Shown here: positions 1 through 6,571 of the stretch, one piece after another
Layout of the letters: each line of letters begins with the position of its first letter
How positions within the stretch are numbered: position 1 is the stretch's first letter
Source: Planctomycetaceae bacterium
Lineage (GTDB): Bacteria; Planctomycetota; Planctomycetia; Pirellulales; Thermoguttaceae
NCBI GenBank assembly: GCA_031256755.1
Contig: JAIRPZ010000021.1
Location: forward strand, 1-14,590
Reading direction: 5' to 3'
DNA: 14,590 nt
The notes under the pieces: generated by a model
Seen by the model: only the letters and a program-made list of their open reading frames with translations
The model's database searches: none
Told to the model about the DNA's origin: nothing
Program-made: the position numbers and the translations under genes

Positions 1-207
1 GGTATTGAGTTTTACAGTTGGGATTTTTCTTATGATGACGCGACGCAGCAATTCAAGGCGGACGTGATATTTGATAAAGAGGGGCATCAAATTCAATCGT
101 TCAAGACCGGCGAACACACAATAGCCGTGAAAGTCGTCGACAACGAAGGAATGGAAAATATTGAAACCGTCAAAATTAAACTGAACGGTGCTGTCAAAAT
201 CTTATAA
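1..207 (+). CDS. C-terminal fragment of a protein ending in a beta-rich, PKD/Ig-like domain
   Basis: The frame is open from the first base to a TAA at 205-207, giving the last 68 residues of a protein that starts outside the window. The fragment alternates short hydrophobic strands with polar turns (for example SWDFSYDD, HTIAVKVVDNEG and VKIKLNG), the look of a compact beta-sandwich. The 'IAVKVVDNEG' strand is typical of PKD/Ig-like folds. From memory, similar segments close some adenine-specific DNA methyltransferases of restriction-modification systems, so that is one possible identity; a surface protein is another. No catalytic motif is present in the visible part, so function is not assigned. 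The gene converges on the minus-strand membrane protein, with a hairpin in the 34-base gap. Confidence 0.6.
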   Translation, partial: GIEFYSWDFSYDDATQQFKADVIFDKEGHQIQSFKTGEHTIAVKVVDNEGMENIETVKIKLNGAVKIL

Positions 208-213
208 AATTCG

Positions 214-239
214 GCTGTTGACAGAGAATCCGCAACAGC
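214..239 (-). terminator. Stem-loop terminator between convergent genes
   Basis: GCTGTTG (214-220) pairs perfectly with CAACAGC (233-239) around a 12-base loop. Read on the minus strand, the stem is followed by CGAATTTTATAAG, a U-rich tract, and it begins 2 bases past the stop codon of the 242-982 gene. It is therefore most likely that gene's intrinsic terminator. It may also slow transcription arriving from the gene ending at 207. Confidence 0.5.
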
Positions 240-241
240 AC

Positions 242-982
242 TTACCGGAAAACATCGGCTTCGAGGCGGTATGGTGTGTCTCCTGCTTTCGGATTCGGAT
301 TGACGTATAAAATGCCGCCGACTTTGACCGGTTTCGTTTGATAGGAAACACCGGCATCTCCCCAGAGCGAAACTTCAATCATTTCCGTCGGATTGCGGGT
401 GACGGCTCCGAACTTGTTTTGTGCAAGCGAAGGCACGAGCATAAAACGTTTAATGTCGGTCATTTGCCGGGTGGGAAACATATATCCTTCGATAAAAACG
501 GGCGTTCCGGCAATTTCGTTGCCTTGTGCGTCACGATGCGGTGTCAGGTTCAGCACGGATTCGGGAATGCGTCCGGTTGCGGATTCGGCAACGAGCATCG
601 AAAAATCAAGGTATTGGTATCCCGGCGGAATTTCATATTGCCAAATGTAGGAAAGATAACAGAGTCCGGCGATCATAAACAAGACCGACAAAAAGACACC
701 GGCGGAGGCCACGCCCATTCCGGCGAGTTCTTTTTCCGCCCGCAAAATCTTCCGAATAGCGGTGATTCCCAACACGATTCCCATAACCGGAAAGACGACA
801 AACAAGATGCTGATGAATGTCAGCAGCGATAAAAAGCCGAGAACCAGCGAGCCGACGGACTCGGCGGTTAATGTCCGAAAGTCAACATTTTCTTCGGGCA
901 AAACCTCATCGTGATCCTGATAATATCCTTTAAGAGCGTCGTCAAATTCTCCCCGCCGCTGTTTTTCATTTCCTTTGCTCAT
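242..982 (-). CDS. Membrane protein with DUF4190-like N-terminal and DUF3299-like C-terminal parts
   Basis: A 246-residue protein. Residues 1-40 are acidic and cytosolic in character. Residues 42-76 form one or two hydrophobic segments with Gly-rich turns (LGFLSLL, GIVLGITAIRKI), and 91-112 form another; this is the DUF4190 pattern. The remaining roughly 130 residues should lie outside the membrane. They contain 'VFIEGYMFPTRQ..DIKRFMLVPS' and a late 'VKVGGILYVN' strand, resembling the DUF3299 domain of planctomycete exported proteins. The Cys/Gly motif often seen in that family is replaced here by Ser-Leu-Ala-Gln-Asn, so any metal or redox role of the family may be lost. No Shine-Dalgarno precedes the ATG at 982. 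A good promoter lies about 90 bases upstream, and the leader carries two hairpins. The biochemical role is unknown. Confidence 0.8.
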   Translation of the reverse strand: MSKGNEKQRRGEFDDALKGYYQDHDEVLPEENVDFRTLTAESVGSLVLGFLSLLTFISILFVVFPVMGIVLGITAIRKILRAEKELAGMGVASAGVFLSVLFMIAGLCYLSYIWQYEIPPGYQYLDFSMLVAESATGRIPESVLNLTPHRDAQGNEIAGTPVFIEGYMFPTRQMTDIKRFMLVPSLAQNKFGAVTRNPTEMIEVSLWGDAGVSYQTKPVKVGGILYVNPNPKAGDTPYRLEADVFR

Positions 983-1019
983 AATGCGTCATAACAACTG
1001 TATTCCGACTTGTGTGCAG

Positions 1020-1066
1020 TGCTGCCGCGGTTTCGGGCAGCAAAAATTGCGGACAGATCGTCCGCA
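1020..1066 (-). promoter_or_regulatory. Two tandem stem-loops in the leader of the DUF4190 gene
   Basis: TGCGGAC (1048-1054) pairs with GTCCGCA (1060-1066) around AGATC. Six bases away, TGCTGCC (1020-1026) pairs with GGCAGCA (1036-1042), with an inner CG/CG pair. From the predicted start near 1068 on the minus strand, both fall at the very 5' end of a leader of about 86 bases. They could stabilise the mRNA or regulate it. Read on the plus strand, the 1048-1066 hairpin is followed by CCGGTTTTATTTTAT, so it could instead act as a plus-strand terminator. Confidence 0.4.
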
Positions 1067-1074
1067 CCGGTTTT

Positions 1075-1102
1075 ATTTTATCATCTTGCTTCTGCACCGC
1101 AA
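1075..1102 (-). promoter_or_regulatory. Candidate sigma70-type promoter for the DUF4190 gene
   Basis: On the minus strand, TTGCGG (1102-1097) is followed after 16 bases by TAAAAT (1080-1075). The preceding TGA makes an extended -10 (TGATAAAAT). Transcription would start near 1068, about 86 bases before the ATG at 982. Confidence 0.45.
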
Positions 1103-1341
1103 CCCGTTGTTAAGTTTTTCCGAAACAGGACTTTTTGCGGTATTGCGGTCTTTGCCCTTGACAGATTATCTCGATTGATTATCTTTAATTTTGTGTATTG
1201 GTATGCTGTACCGGTATATCCGTATTATGACGATGCGCCGGTATATTATCGTTCCGTAAAATGGCAAGATGGTTGATTCGACAGAAGACCCCGTAGAAAA
1301 ACAAGGACTTGCCTGCACTGAAAAAGTTATATTATTTTCGG
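1103..1341. other. Intergenic stretch with no supported gene
   Basis: Neither strand has a convincing reading frame here. A plus-strand frame to 1276 ends in a Tyr/Pro-rich stretch (VYPYYDDAPVYY), but it has no sensible start or family resemblance. The only signal is a promoter-like pair on the plus strand, TTGACA (1158-1163) and TATCTT (1180-1185) with a 16-base spacer, with no clear target for about 500 bases. The heptamer GATTATC occurs twice around 1164-1183. Confidence 0.4.
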
Positions 1342-1594
1342 TCAGAGTTTCTCCCCGCATTCCTGACAGAACTTGGAATCTTCTTCGTTGAGTTTGCCGC
1401 ACGCACGGCAGCGTATCTTAATCATCTGTCCGGCAGAATCCGGCAGCCCTAAATTCAAACCGTTTCTGCCAATCGAACACAGTTGTAATGTTTCCGATGG
1501 AGTTGGTCAAAACATTAGACAAGTTGACAAACGTTGTGAAAAACATGAACAGCAACCCGCAGCAATAGCGAAAACAATACAATGACGAGACCAT
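1342..1594 (-). pseudogene. Broken gene: membrane segment plus C-terminal zinc ribbon, split by a frameshift
   Basis: The minus-strand frame ending at the TGA at 1342-1344 encodes a zinc ribbon with Cys pairs CRAC and CQEC 10 residues apart, finishing in GEKL. This is the usual form of a C-terminal double-CxxC ribbon. With the internal ATG at 1425 it is only 27 residues, and the frame stays open only to a TGA at 1507-1509. A second minus-strand frame, 1594 down to a TAA at 1418-1420, encodes 58 residues with a hydrophobic helix (GLLFMFFTTFVNL) and an amphipathic stretch (NITTVFDWQKRFEF). The two frames overlap by about 90 bases. One indel between roughly 1430 and 1500 would join helix and ribbon into one ordinary membrane-zinc-ribbon protein. 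I therefore read it as a frameshifted remnant. Alternatives are a sequencing error or a true 27-residue zinc-ribbon micropeptide. Confidence 0.4.
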
Positions 1595-1660
1595 TTGACC
1601 GGAAACAAATTGATAAACGGCTGCCGGATAAGAGCAATACCCGCGGAAACAGAAAACGGG

Positions 1661-1666
1661 TATAAT
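1661..1666 (+). promoter_or_regulatory. Candidate -10 box for the PqaA-like gene
   Basis: A perfect TATAAT sits 39 bases before the preferred ATG at 1706, giving a leader of about 33 bases. No good -35 hexamer lies 16-18 bases upstream. Its position argues against starting the protein at the earlier in-frame ATG at 1595, which would lie upstream of the promoter. Confidence 0.35.
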
Positions 1667-1705
1667 AATGTCAAAGAGTTTTTCACCTTTACCCTTACAT
1701 TTTCT

Positions 1706-3076
1706 ATGTGCCGTTTTTTATGTCTGCTTTCTGTGTCCGTATTTTCGGTATTTTCCGCTGCCGCCGTTTCCGCCCAAACAAATCCGGCACAAACAAAAAA
1801 GGATGTGCCGCCGGTACTTGACCGCTATCTCCAAACCAATGACGGTGCCTATAAATGGGAACTCGCCGAGCCAATCAAAACGCCGGTTCCCAATGGAAAA
1901 TTGTTTCTGCTCGAACTCACTTCGCAAAAGTGGCACAGTTATACTTGGAAACATTATCTTCTCGTTGCTGTTCCGGCAAAAGCGGAGTATAAAGACCACG
2001 CCCTGATGTATGTCACGCTTGGACGCATTGGTCAAAAGCCGAACAAACTCACCGATTTTCTCATGGCGGCTATGCTGGCGAATCAGGCATCGATGCCGAT
2101 TGCCGTCTTGTATCAGGTGCCGAATCAGCCGCTCGATATTCGGAAAACCGCAAAGAATGACGGCGATTGGTGCGAAGATGATTTGATTGCGGAGTCGCTG
2201 CTTAAAGCGGTGGAAACGAAAGACCCGACATGGGCGATTCTCCTGCCGATGACAAAAAGTGTGATAAAAGCCATGAATGCCGTGCAGGAATTTCTCAAAA
2301 AAGAACATTCATTGGACGTGAAAAAATTTATTGTCGGCGGTGCGTCCAAACGTGGCTGGACAACGTGGCTGGTCGGTGCGTCGCAAGACCCTCGCGTTGC
2401 CGGTCTCGTGCCGATTATTTACAACAACCTGAATCTGCCGGCGCAAATGGCGTATCAAATTGAAAGTTGGAACGATTTCAGTCCCCGTATCCGGGAGTAC
2501 ACGTCCCGTCAACTTTTCAGGAAAGGGGAAAAACCGTCCGGTTTTCAGGCGGAAATCATGCAGATTATTGACCCTTACACTTATCGTAACAGAATTACTG
2601 TACCGAAACTGCTTGTTCATGGGGCGAATGACCCGTATTGGACAACGGACGCAACGAAATGGTATTGGAAAGATATTCAGGAGCCGAAATTTCTGCTGAC
2701 GATTCCGAATGTCGGTCATCAGGACATTGACCGCCCGGACAATCTGCAAAAAGTGATTCCGACAGTCGGCTTTTTCTGCCAGTATGTTGCGATGCATGGT
2801 GAATGGCCTTCGTCGGACTGGAATGTGCAGGTGAAGAAAAAGGAATATTTGATTTCGGTGGAGACGGAAATTCCCGGTGCGAAACGAATTCTTTGGACGG
2901 CAGCGGCTGCGGATAACCATTTTGAGCAGGCGAAGTGGCAGTCAAAGGACTGCGGCGATGCGGAAAAGATTTCGGTTCCGAAACCGGCAACGGGGCGTAT
3001 TGCGTTTTTTGTGGAATTGCAGGCGGAGCAACTCGGCACCCGGTTCAGCATCACGACCGAAGTCTGGCGGTATTAG
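1706..3076 (+). CDS. PhoPQ-activated pathogenicity-related (PqaA-like) exported alpha/beta-hydrolase
   Basis: A 456-residue protein of the PhoPQ_related family, secreted alpha/beta-hydrolase-fold proteins common in planctomycetes; their substrate is not established. The chosen ATG gives a clean signal peptide (LCLLSVSVFSVFSAAAVSA, then QTNPAQ). The in-frame ATG at 1595 would add 37 residues before it. The mature protein opens with 'VPPVLDRYLQTNDGAYKWEL', typical of the family. A hydrolase triad is visible: Ser214 in a nucleophile elbow (GGASKRGW), Asp309 in LVHGANDPYW and His338 in NVGHQD. The roughly 85 C-terminal residues form a beta-rich domain, as in relatives. It probably acts in the periplasm as a peptidase or esterase; this is inferred from the fold. 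It stands alone, followed by a hairpin and a small lipoprotein on the same strand. Confidence 0.88.
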   Translation: MCRFLCLLSVSVFSVFSAAAVSAQTNPAQTKKDVPPVLDRYLQTNDGAYKWELAEPIKTPVPNGKLFLLELTSQKWHSYTWKHYLLVAVPAKAEYKDHALMYVTLGRIGQKPNKLTDFLMAAMLANQASMPIAVLYQVPNQPLDIRKTAKNDGDWCEDDLIAESLLKAVETKDPTWAILLPMTKSVIKAMNAVQEFLKKEHSLDVKKFIVGGASKRGWTTWLVGASQDPRVAGLVPIIYNNLNLPAQMAYQIESWNDFSPRIREYTSRQLFRKGEKPSGFQAEIMQIIDPYTYRNRITVPKLLVHGANDPYWTTDATKWYWKDIQEPKFLLTIPNVGHQDIDRPDNLQKVIPTVGFFCQYVAMHGEWPSSDWNVQVKKKEYLISVETEIPGAKRILWTAAAADNHFEQAKWQSKDCGDAEKISVPKPATGRIAFFVELQAEQLGTRFSITTEVWRY

Positions 3077-3087
3077 GCATACGTTCT

Positions 3088-3115
3088 GCGGGCGGCTGCC
3101 GGTGCTGCCCGCTTT
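3088..3115 (+). terminator. GC-rich stem-loop after the PqaA-like gene
   Basis: GCGGGCGGC (3088-3096) pairs with GCTGCCCGC (3104-3112), nine pairs with one G-U, around a 7-base loop, and is followed by only three T's. It starts 11 bases after the stop codon. The stem is strong and the U-tract poor, so termination may be partial. Confidence 0.4.
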
Positions 3116-3129
3116 GCGGCCGTTTGCGG

Positions 3130-3135
3130 TATAAT
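3130..3135 (+). promoter_or_regulatory. -10 box almost touching the lipoprotein start
   Basis: TATAAT lies only 6 bases before the ATG at 3142, so transcription would begin at or within a base or two of the start codon, giving a leaderless mRNA. There is no recognisable -35 box. Confidence 0.4.
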
Positions 3136-3141
3136 GGGGAA

Positions 3142-3360
3142 ATGCGTACTCTGTCAGACCTTCCCCTTTTTTGTTGTTTGTTGTGTTTATGCCTGCCGGT
3201 GTCCGGCTGCACCGACCGTCCCGAAGTGCCGCCCAAAAATTACGGCACAATCCTGAACGCTTTGCCGGTTCTCGAAGAAGCCGAAAAGCCCTTTGAGTTT
3301 CCGTACAGCGGTGATACGGATCACCGGAATTGCAAGTTTAATGACGGCGAATTCTTTTAG
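3142..3360 (+). CDS. Small predicted lipoprotein, 72 residues
   Basis: The protein begins with a short signal sequence (MRTLSDLPLFCCLLCLCLPVSG) ending in a lipobox-like VSGC, so Cys23 would be lipidated. The remaining 49 residues are acidic and include 'NYGTILNALPVLEEAEKPFEFP' and a C-terminal His/Cys/Asp/Glu-rich tail (DHRNCKFNDGEFF). Small lipoproteins with a similar 'YGTI...LP.....PF.FP' layout are, from memory, common in planctomycetes; their function is unknown. A frame extending upstream to 2935 exists, but that part runs through the PqaA-like gene and has no coding character. A TATAAT immediately upstream suggests leaderless translation. The gene converges on the dehydrogenase, leaving 16 bases between stop codons. 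Confidence 0.65.
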   Translation: MRTLSDLPLFCCLLCLCLPVSGCTDRPEVPPKNYGTILNALPVLEEAEKPFEFPYSGDTDHRNCKFNDGEFF

Positions 3361-3376
3361 ACACGTTTTTTCGTCC

Positions 3377-4192
3377 TTACGTATTTTTCTTGACCAGCCA
3401 ATCGCCCAGAGACGGAAAAAGTTGGGACAAGGCAAAGAGAATCCGCGCTTTCCCCGGCACAACAAGTTCCGGTTTGCGCTTTTCACAATAAGTCAAAATT
3501 TGACCGGCAAGCCAGTCAGGATCAATGAGTCCGGTTTTCACACCGGCACCGGGCTTGCGTGCCGATTCAGGAATTCCCGTATCTTCCAGCGGATAAAGCC
3601 GTTCATTGTCCCGCTTAATCGGCCCGGGACAAACAAGCAGCACGTGCAAGTTCTCCGGTCCGAGTTCTAACCGGAGTTGCTGCGAATAAGCCGCAACAGC
3701 AAATTTAGAAACCGGATACGCCCCGACAAACCGGGCAGCGGACTTGGCAGCAAGCGAACCGATATTGACAACATGTCCCTTTTTTTCCAGCAGCATCGGA
3801 GCCGCCGCACGGGTACAGCGGATCGTTCCCAAAACATTCAGATCGAACAACGCCTGAAATTGTTCCGGTGCGGTATCAAGAATTTTTCCCCGCATTGACC
3901 GCCCGGCATTATTGACCAGCACATCAAGACGGTTGAACCGGTTCTTTACGGTGTCAAAAATCCGATCAATATCGGCTTGCCGGGTAATATCGGCGTGAAC
4001 CGGCAGCACTGCGGTTCCGCAGGCGGCAGACATTTCCGCAGCGGCTTTTTCGACATCCGTCTTCTCCAACGCCGCAATGATCAGATTGGCACCGGAACGG
4101 CAAAACTTTTCGGCAATGATTCTGCCCAAACCGCTCGATCCGCCGGTGACCAAAACAACCTTATCTTTCCAAAAATGTGAATATGAGTGCAT
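3377..4192 (-). CDS. SDR-family NAD(P)-dependent oxidoreductase (classical short-chain dehydrogenase)
   Basis: A 271-residue Rossmann-fold oxidoreductase. The ATG at 4192 is preferred over one 45 bases upstream because AGGA lies just before it (4200-4197). Family motifs are complete: TGGSSGLG (16-23) for cofactor binding, Asp68 in HADI, NNAG (94-97), catalytic Asn119, Ser146 in NIGSLA, and Tyr159-x3-Lys163 in YPVSK. The CPGPI turn follows at 188-192. The position after the second strand carries no clear acidic residue (IIAALEK), which leans towards NADP(H); this is an inference. The C-terminal part (ELVVPGKARILFALSQLFPSLGDWLV) resembles DHRS7/YqjQ-like members. The substrate cannot be read from sequence, and no neighbour suggests a pathway. 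Confidence 0.92.
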   Translation of the reverse strand: MHSYSHFWKDKVVLVTGGSSGLGRIIAEKFCRSGANLIIAALEKTDVEKAAAEMSAACGTAVLPVHADITRQADIDRIFDTVKNRFNRLDVLVNNAGRSMRGKILDTAPEQFQALFDLNVLGTIRCTRAAAPMLLEKKGHVVNIGSLAAKSAARFVGAYPVSKFAVAAYSQQLRLELGPENLHVLLVCPGPIKRDNERLYPLEDTGIPESARKPGAGVKTGLIDPDWLAGQILTYCEKRKPELVVPGKARILFALSQLFPSLGDWLVKKNT

Positions 4193-4196
4193 GTCT

Positions 4197-4200
4197 TCCT
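4197..4200 (-). promoter_or_regulatory. Shine-Dalgarno deciding the SDR start
   Basis: Minus-strand AGGA with 4 bases (AGAC) before the ATG at 4192. No such signal precedes the alternative ATG at 4237, and the predicted promoter at 4236-4228 would lie across that codon. Confidence 0.5.
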
Positions 4201-4227
4201 GCTGTCCGTTCTGCCTGCAAGTGCCGG

Positions 4228-4236
4228 ATTTTACCA
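4228..4236 (-). promoter_or_regulatory. Extended -10 promoter for the SDR gene
   Basis: On the minus strand TGGTAAAAT is a good extended -10 element, placing the start near 4221 and giving a leader of about 29 bases. No -35 match is evident, as is acceptable for extended -10 promoters. Confidence 0.4.
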
Positions 4237-4381
4237 TAAAAGCCCCGAATTTTCTTGCGAATTTTCATAAAAAATGCCGCATTTTCTTCTTTTCCGGCCG
4301 TTTTTTTGACGATAGACAATGACGGTGTGCGGAAAATCTGCCGCCGCAAAAACTTTGTCCGCTCTGACGGAAATTCAAAAT

Positions 4382-4834
4382 ATGTTACGACCTGCCCGGA
4401 TTTTTCCTGCTGTTTTCTTACCGGCTGCCCTGTTGTCCGTCATATTCTTCTCCGGCAGCGGAACACTGCCGGCACAGATTCCGATACAGTCCCATTCCGG
4501 TTCTTCAGCCCGTCCGCTTGTAACCGCACCCGGTGCGGGATCCGGCTATATGCCGCCTGTTTCCTACGGGACACAAGGTTATCCGCTTTCGCTCTTGCCG
4601 GTTCAGCCGCAGCAGGGTTACGCCGGTTATCCGGGAGTTGTGTACGGTTCTAACGGTTATCCGGGTGCGCAAAGAGGAGAAGGCAGAAATCAACGCCGTC
4701 CGTCTTTCCTGCAACGTCTCCGAAACGGCGGTGCGGTTTACACTTACGAATATCCTGAAATGCCGATGCGGACATATACCACGCGCGGTCCCCGGGATTT
4801 TATGGAACCGCACCCGCCGGAAATCGGTTATTAA
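4382..4834 (+). CDS. Secreted Gly/Pro/Tyr-rich small protein with a planctomycete TTRGPRDF tail
   Basis: A 150-residue protein. The ATG at 4382 gives a signal peptide (RIFPAVFLPAALLSVIFFSGSGTLPAQ); the frame extends to 4319, but that adds 21 uncharged, non-signal residues. The mature part is low-complexity, rich in Gly, Tyr, Pro and Gln, with a repeated 'YPG/GYP' pattern (GYPLSLL, GYAGYPG, NGYPGAQ). A basic stretch follows (GEGRNQRRPSFLQRLRNGG), then a C-terminal YTTRGPRDFMEPHPPEIGY block. From memory, that block recurs in short planctomycete secreted proteins ('TTRGPRDF...P..IG'). No enzymatic motif is present; a cell-surface or structural role is only a guess. It lies 230 bases upstream of another secreted protein on the same strand, which has its own promoter. 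Confidence 0.7.
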   Translation: MLRPARIFPAVFLPAALLSVIFFSGSGTLPAQIPIQSHSGSSARPLVTAPGAGSGYMPPVSYGTQGYPLSLLPVQPQQGYAGYPGVVYGSNGYPGAQRGEGRNQRRPSFLQRLRNGGAVYTYEYPEMPMRTYTTRGPRDFMEPHPPEIGY

Positions 4835-4994
4835 ATTACTGGCTCTGGACCTGGACAAACCGGCAGCCGATGCACTGATCCCGACCGAACTTCCGGCGAA
4901 CGGCCGTAACGGTCTGCCGACCGGCAATCTTACGCTCTGAGGAACCAACCTCCGCCGCGAAACACACGGGAACTACCGTTGTCAAAAATTGCTC

Positions 4995-5023
4995 TTTACC
5001 GGCAGCGGCGTGATCTTTATACT
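4995..5023 (+). promoter_or_regulatory. Candidate promoter for the TIGR03009 gene
   Basis: TTTACC (4995-5000) and TATACT (5018-5023) are separated by 17 bases. Transcription would begin near 5030, about 35 bases before the ATG at 5065. This fits a separate transcription unit from the upstream small protein. Confidence 0.4.
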
Positions 5024-5054
5024 GCCGGTCAAGCGTCCTTTGTATTGTGTCAGA

Positions 5055-5059
5055 AAGGT
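5055..5059 (+). promoter_or_regulatory. Shine-Dalgarno deciding the TIGR03009 start
   Basis: AAAGG lies 5-10 bases before the ATG at 5065, one of the few clear ribosome-binding sites here. It favours that ATG over the in-frame GTG at 5047. Confidence 0.55.
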
Positions 5060-5064
5060 GTTTT

Positions 5065-6417
5065 ATGTTTTCGTCCCGGTTTGCCGCCGCTGTTTCCGTA
5101 CTTTGCCTGTCCGTCAGTGCTTTTGCGCAAGTAACAACGCCTCTGCACACGCAGCCGGCGACAATGCCGGCGATTCAGGTTCCGCCTCTGCAACAGGAAC
5201 CGTCAAAAGCAGAACCGGTACGCGTTCAGCCGATTAAAGTACCGCCGCTTGCCGTGATCAACAACGGTAATCCCGTCTACGTGCGGAATCCGAATACTGT
5301 TAATCCGCCGCCGGTCAATTCCCCTTATCCGTATAATCCGGCAGTTGCCGCACCAACCAATCCTCAACCGTCCGCCAATCCCGCTGCCTATCCAAACCCG
5401 AATCCCTATCCGCCGAATCCGGCGTATCCGGGCAATCCGAATCCTAATTTTAACGCTAACGGAGCGGCACCGATTCGCGTTGCTGCCGCTCCTACGGCTA
5501 CTTTTCCGTATTCGCCGCCTGCTCCCGCACCGGCAGGCGCACCGCTGGAACAGCCGGTGCATGTCGGACGAGCCGAACCGGCAAGCCGCATTGTTCCGTT
5601 TTTTCTCTCGCCGGAAGAACAGGCGGAACTTGACGCTTTTTTGATCCGGTGGGAAAAACACAGCACTAATATTAAACGGTACGATGTCGATTTTAATCTG
5701 TTCATTTATGATCCGACGATTCCCGGTGCGGTTCCGAACAAGCCGCATAAAGTTGCTTTCGGTTATTTCAAGTATATTGCCAATCCGCTCCGGTTTATTT
5801 ACCACGTCGAAGGGGAATGGCAGGGCAACAAACAGATTAAGCGGGACGGCGATAAGAACCCGAACATTTTTGCGGAAAAATCCATTATCAATCCGCAAAC
5901 GGTTTTTCGTTACGATTATAATGCGAAGACGGTTATCAAAATCAATGTGCCGCCGGAACTAATCGGTAAAGGGATTGCGGACAGTCCGCTGCCGCTTATT
6001 TTCGGAGCCAAAGCGGATGATTTGAAACGGCGGTTCAGCATGAAAATTATGCCGACCGCCCCGAAGGACACGCGTATGTGGCTGCATGCCCGTCCGCTGC
6101 TGATCGAAGATCAGCAGGAATTCAAACAACTGGAAATTCTTCTGGACAAACAGACGCTGGAAGCCGTCGGACTGAAAGAATACGACATCAATGATAAAGC
6201 ATACAAAGTATTTGAATTGAAGGATGCGAAGATTAACAATAATTTAGACAAGATATTGGATGCATTGGCGACGATGTTTAAGACGGATGCGCCGATGGGC
6301 TGGCGGCTTGAAGAACACACGTGGGCGGCACCGGCTTCGATGCCGTCTGCGGCACCGTCTGCGATGCTGCCACCGGCGAACCGGCAAAATGAAATTCCCT
6401 TGTACCGGGGGAATTAA
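5065..6417 (+). CDS. TIGR03009-family secreted planctomycete protein with Pro/Asn-rich N-terminus
   Basis: A 450-residue exported protein. The ATG at 5065 is preceded by AAAGG with 7 bases to the start and gives a signal peptide ending at SAFAQ; a GTG at 5047 in the same frame is less likely. Residues from about 23 to 165 are disordered and rich in Pro, Asn and Ala (NPYPPNPAYPGNPNPN-type runs). A folded domain then covers about 170-415. It begins with 'FLSPEEQAELDAFLIRWEKHS' and includes 'YFKYIANPLRFIYHVEG' and 'SPLPLIFGAKADDLKRRFSM', which match the planctomycete-specific TIGR03009 domain. The layout recalls outer-membrane lipoprotein carrier-like beta folds that bind lipid, but no function has been shown and that is inference. 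A short Ala/Pro-rich tail closes the protein. It converges on fliM, with about 150 bases between. Confidence 0.85.
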   Translation: MFSSRFAAAVSVLCLSVSAFAQVTTPLHTQPATMPAIQVPPLQQEPSKAEPVRVQPIKVPPLAVINNGNPVYVRNPNTVNPPPVNSPYPYNPAVAAPTNPQPSANPAAYPNPNPYPPNPAYPGNPNPNFNANGAAPIRVAAAPTATFPYSPPAPAPAGAPLEQPVHVGRAEPASRIVPFFLSPEEQAELDAFLIRWEKHSTNIKRYDVDFNLFIYDPTIPGAVPNKPHKVAFGYFKYIANPLRFIYHVEGEWQGNKQIKRDGDKNPNIFAEKSIINPQTVFRYDYNAKTVIKINVPPELIGKGIADSPLPLIFGAKADDLKRRFSMKIMPTAPKDTRMWLHARPLLIEDQQEFKQLEILLDKQTLEAVGLKEYDINDKAYKVFELKDAKINNNLDKILDALATMFKTDAPMGWRLEEHTWAAPASMPSAAPSAMLPPANRQNEIPLYRGN

Positions 6418-6571
6418 CGAAAAAACAAGATTGCAGAACAGAATTCATGTTCAGTAAAAAGACATCTTCAGCGTTATTCTATTTGCAAAGACAACACGCG
6501 TCCCACTGCGGGCGGATTGACGATGACGGTAAATGCCGCAGACGGCAGTATCGGCTTTTGTCCGAATTTTT

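Noticed and set aside
1158..1185. TTGACA/TATCTT promoter-like pair on the plus strand
   Set aside because: There is no gene or structured RNA within a sensible distance downstream, and the AT-rich context makes a chance match likely.
1010..1276. Plus-strand frame of 88 codons ending in a Tyr/Pro-rich stretch (VYPYYDDAPVYY)
   Set aside because: It has no ribosome-binding site or family resemblance, crosses the hairpins and promoter of the divergent gene, and its first half has random composition.
1595..1705. Longer N-terminus for the PqaA-like protein from the ATG at 1595
   Set aside because: It would place 37 polar residues before an obvious signal peptide, and a TATAAT lies between the two candidate starts.
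2309..2920. Long minus-strand open frames inside the PqaA-like gene
   Set aside because: They are antisense to a clearly coding frame, Arg/Phe-rich, with no motif; they are shadows of codon bias.
5300..5560. Pro/Asn-rich run as a CRISPR-like or tandem DNA repeat
   Set aside because: The codons AAT/CCG recur but there is no fixed unit or spacer; it is low-complexity coding sequence.
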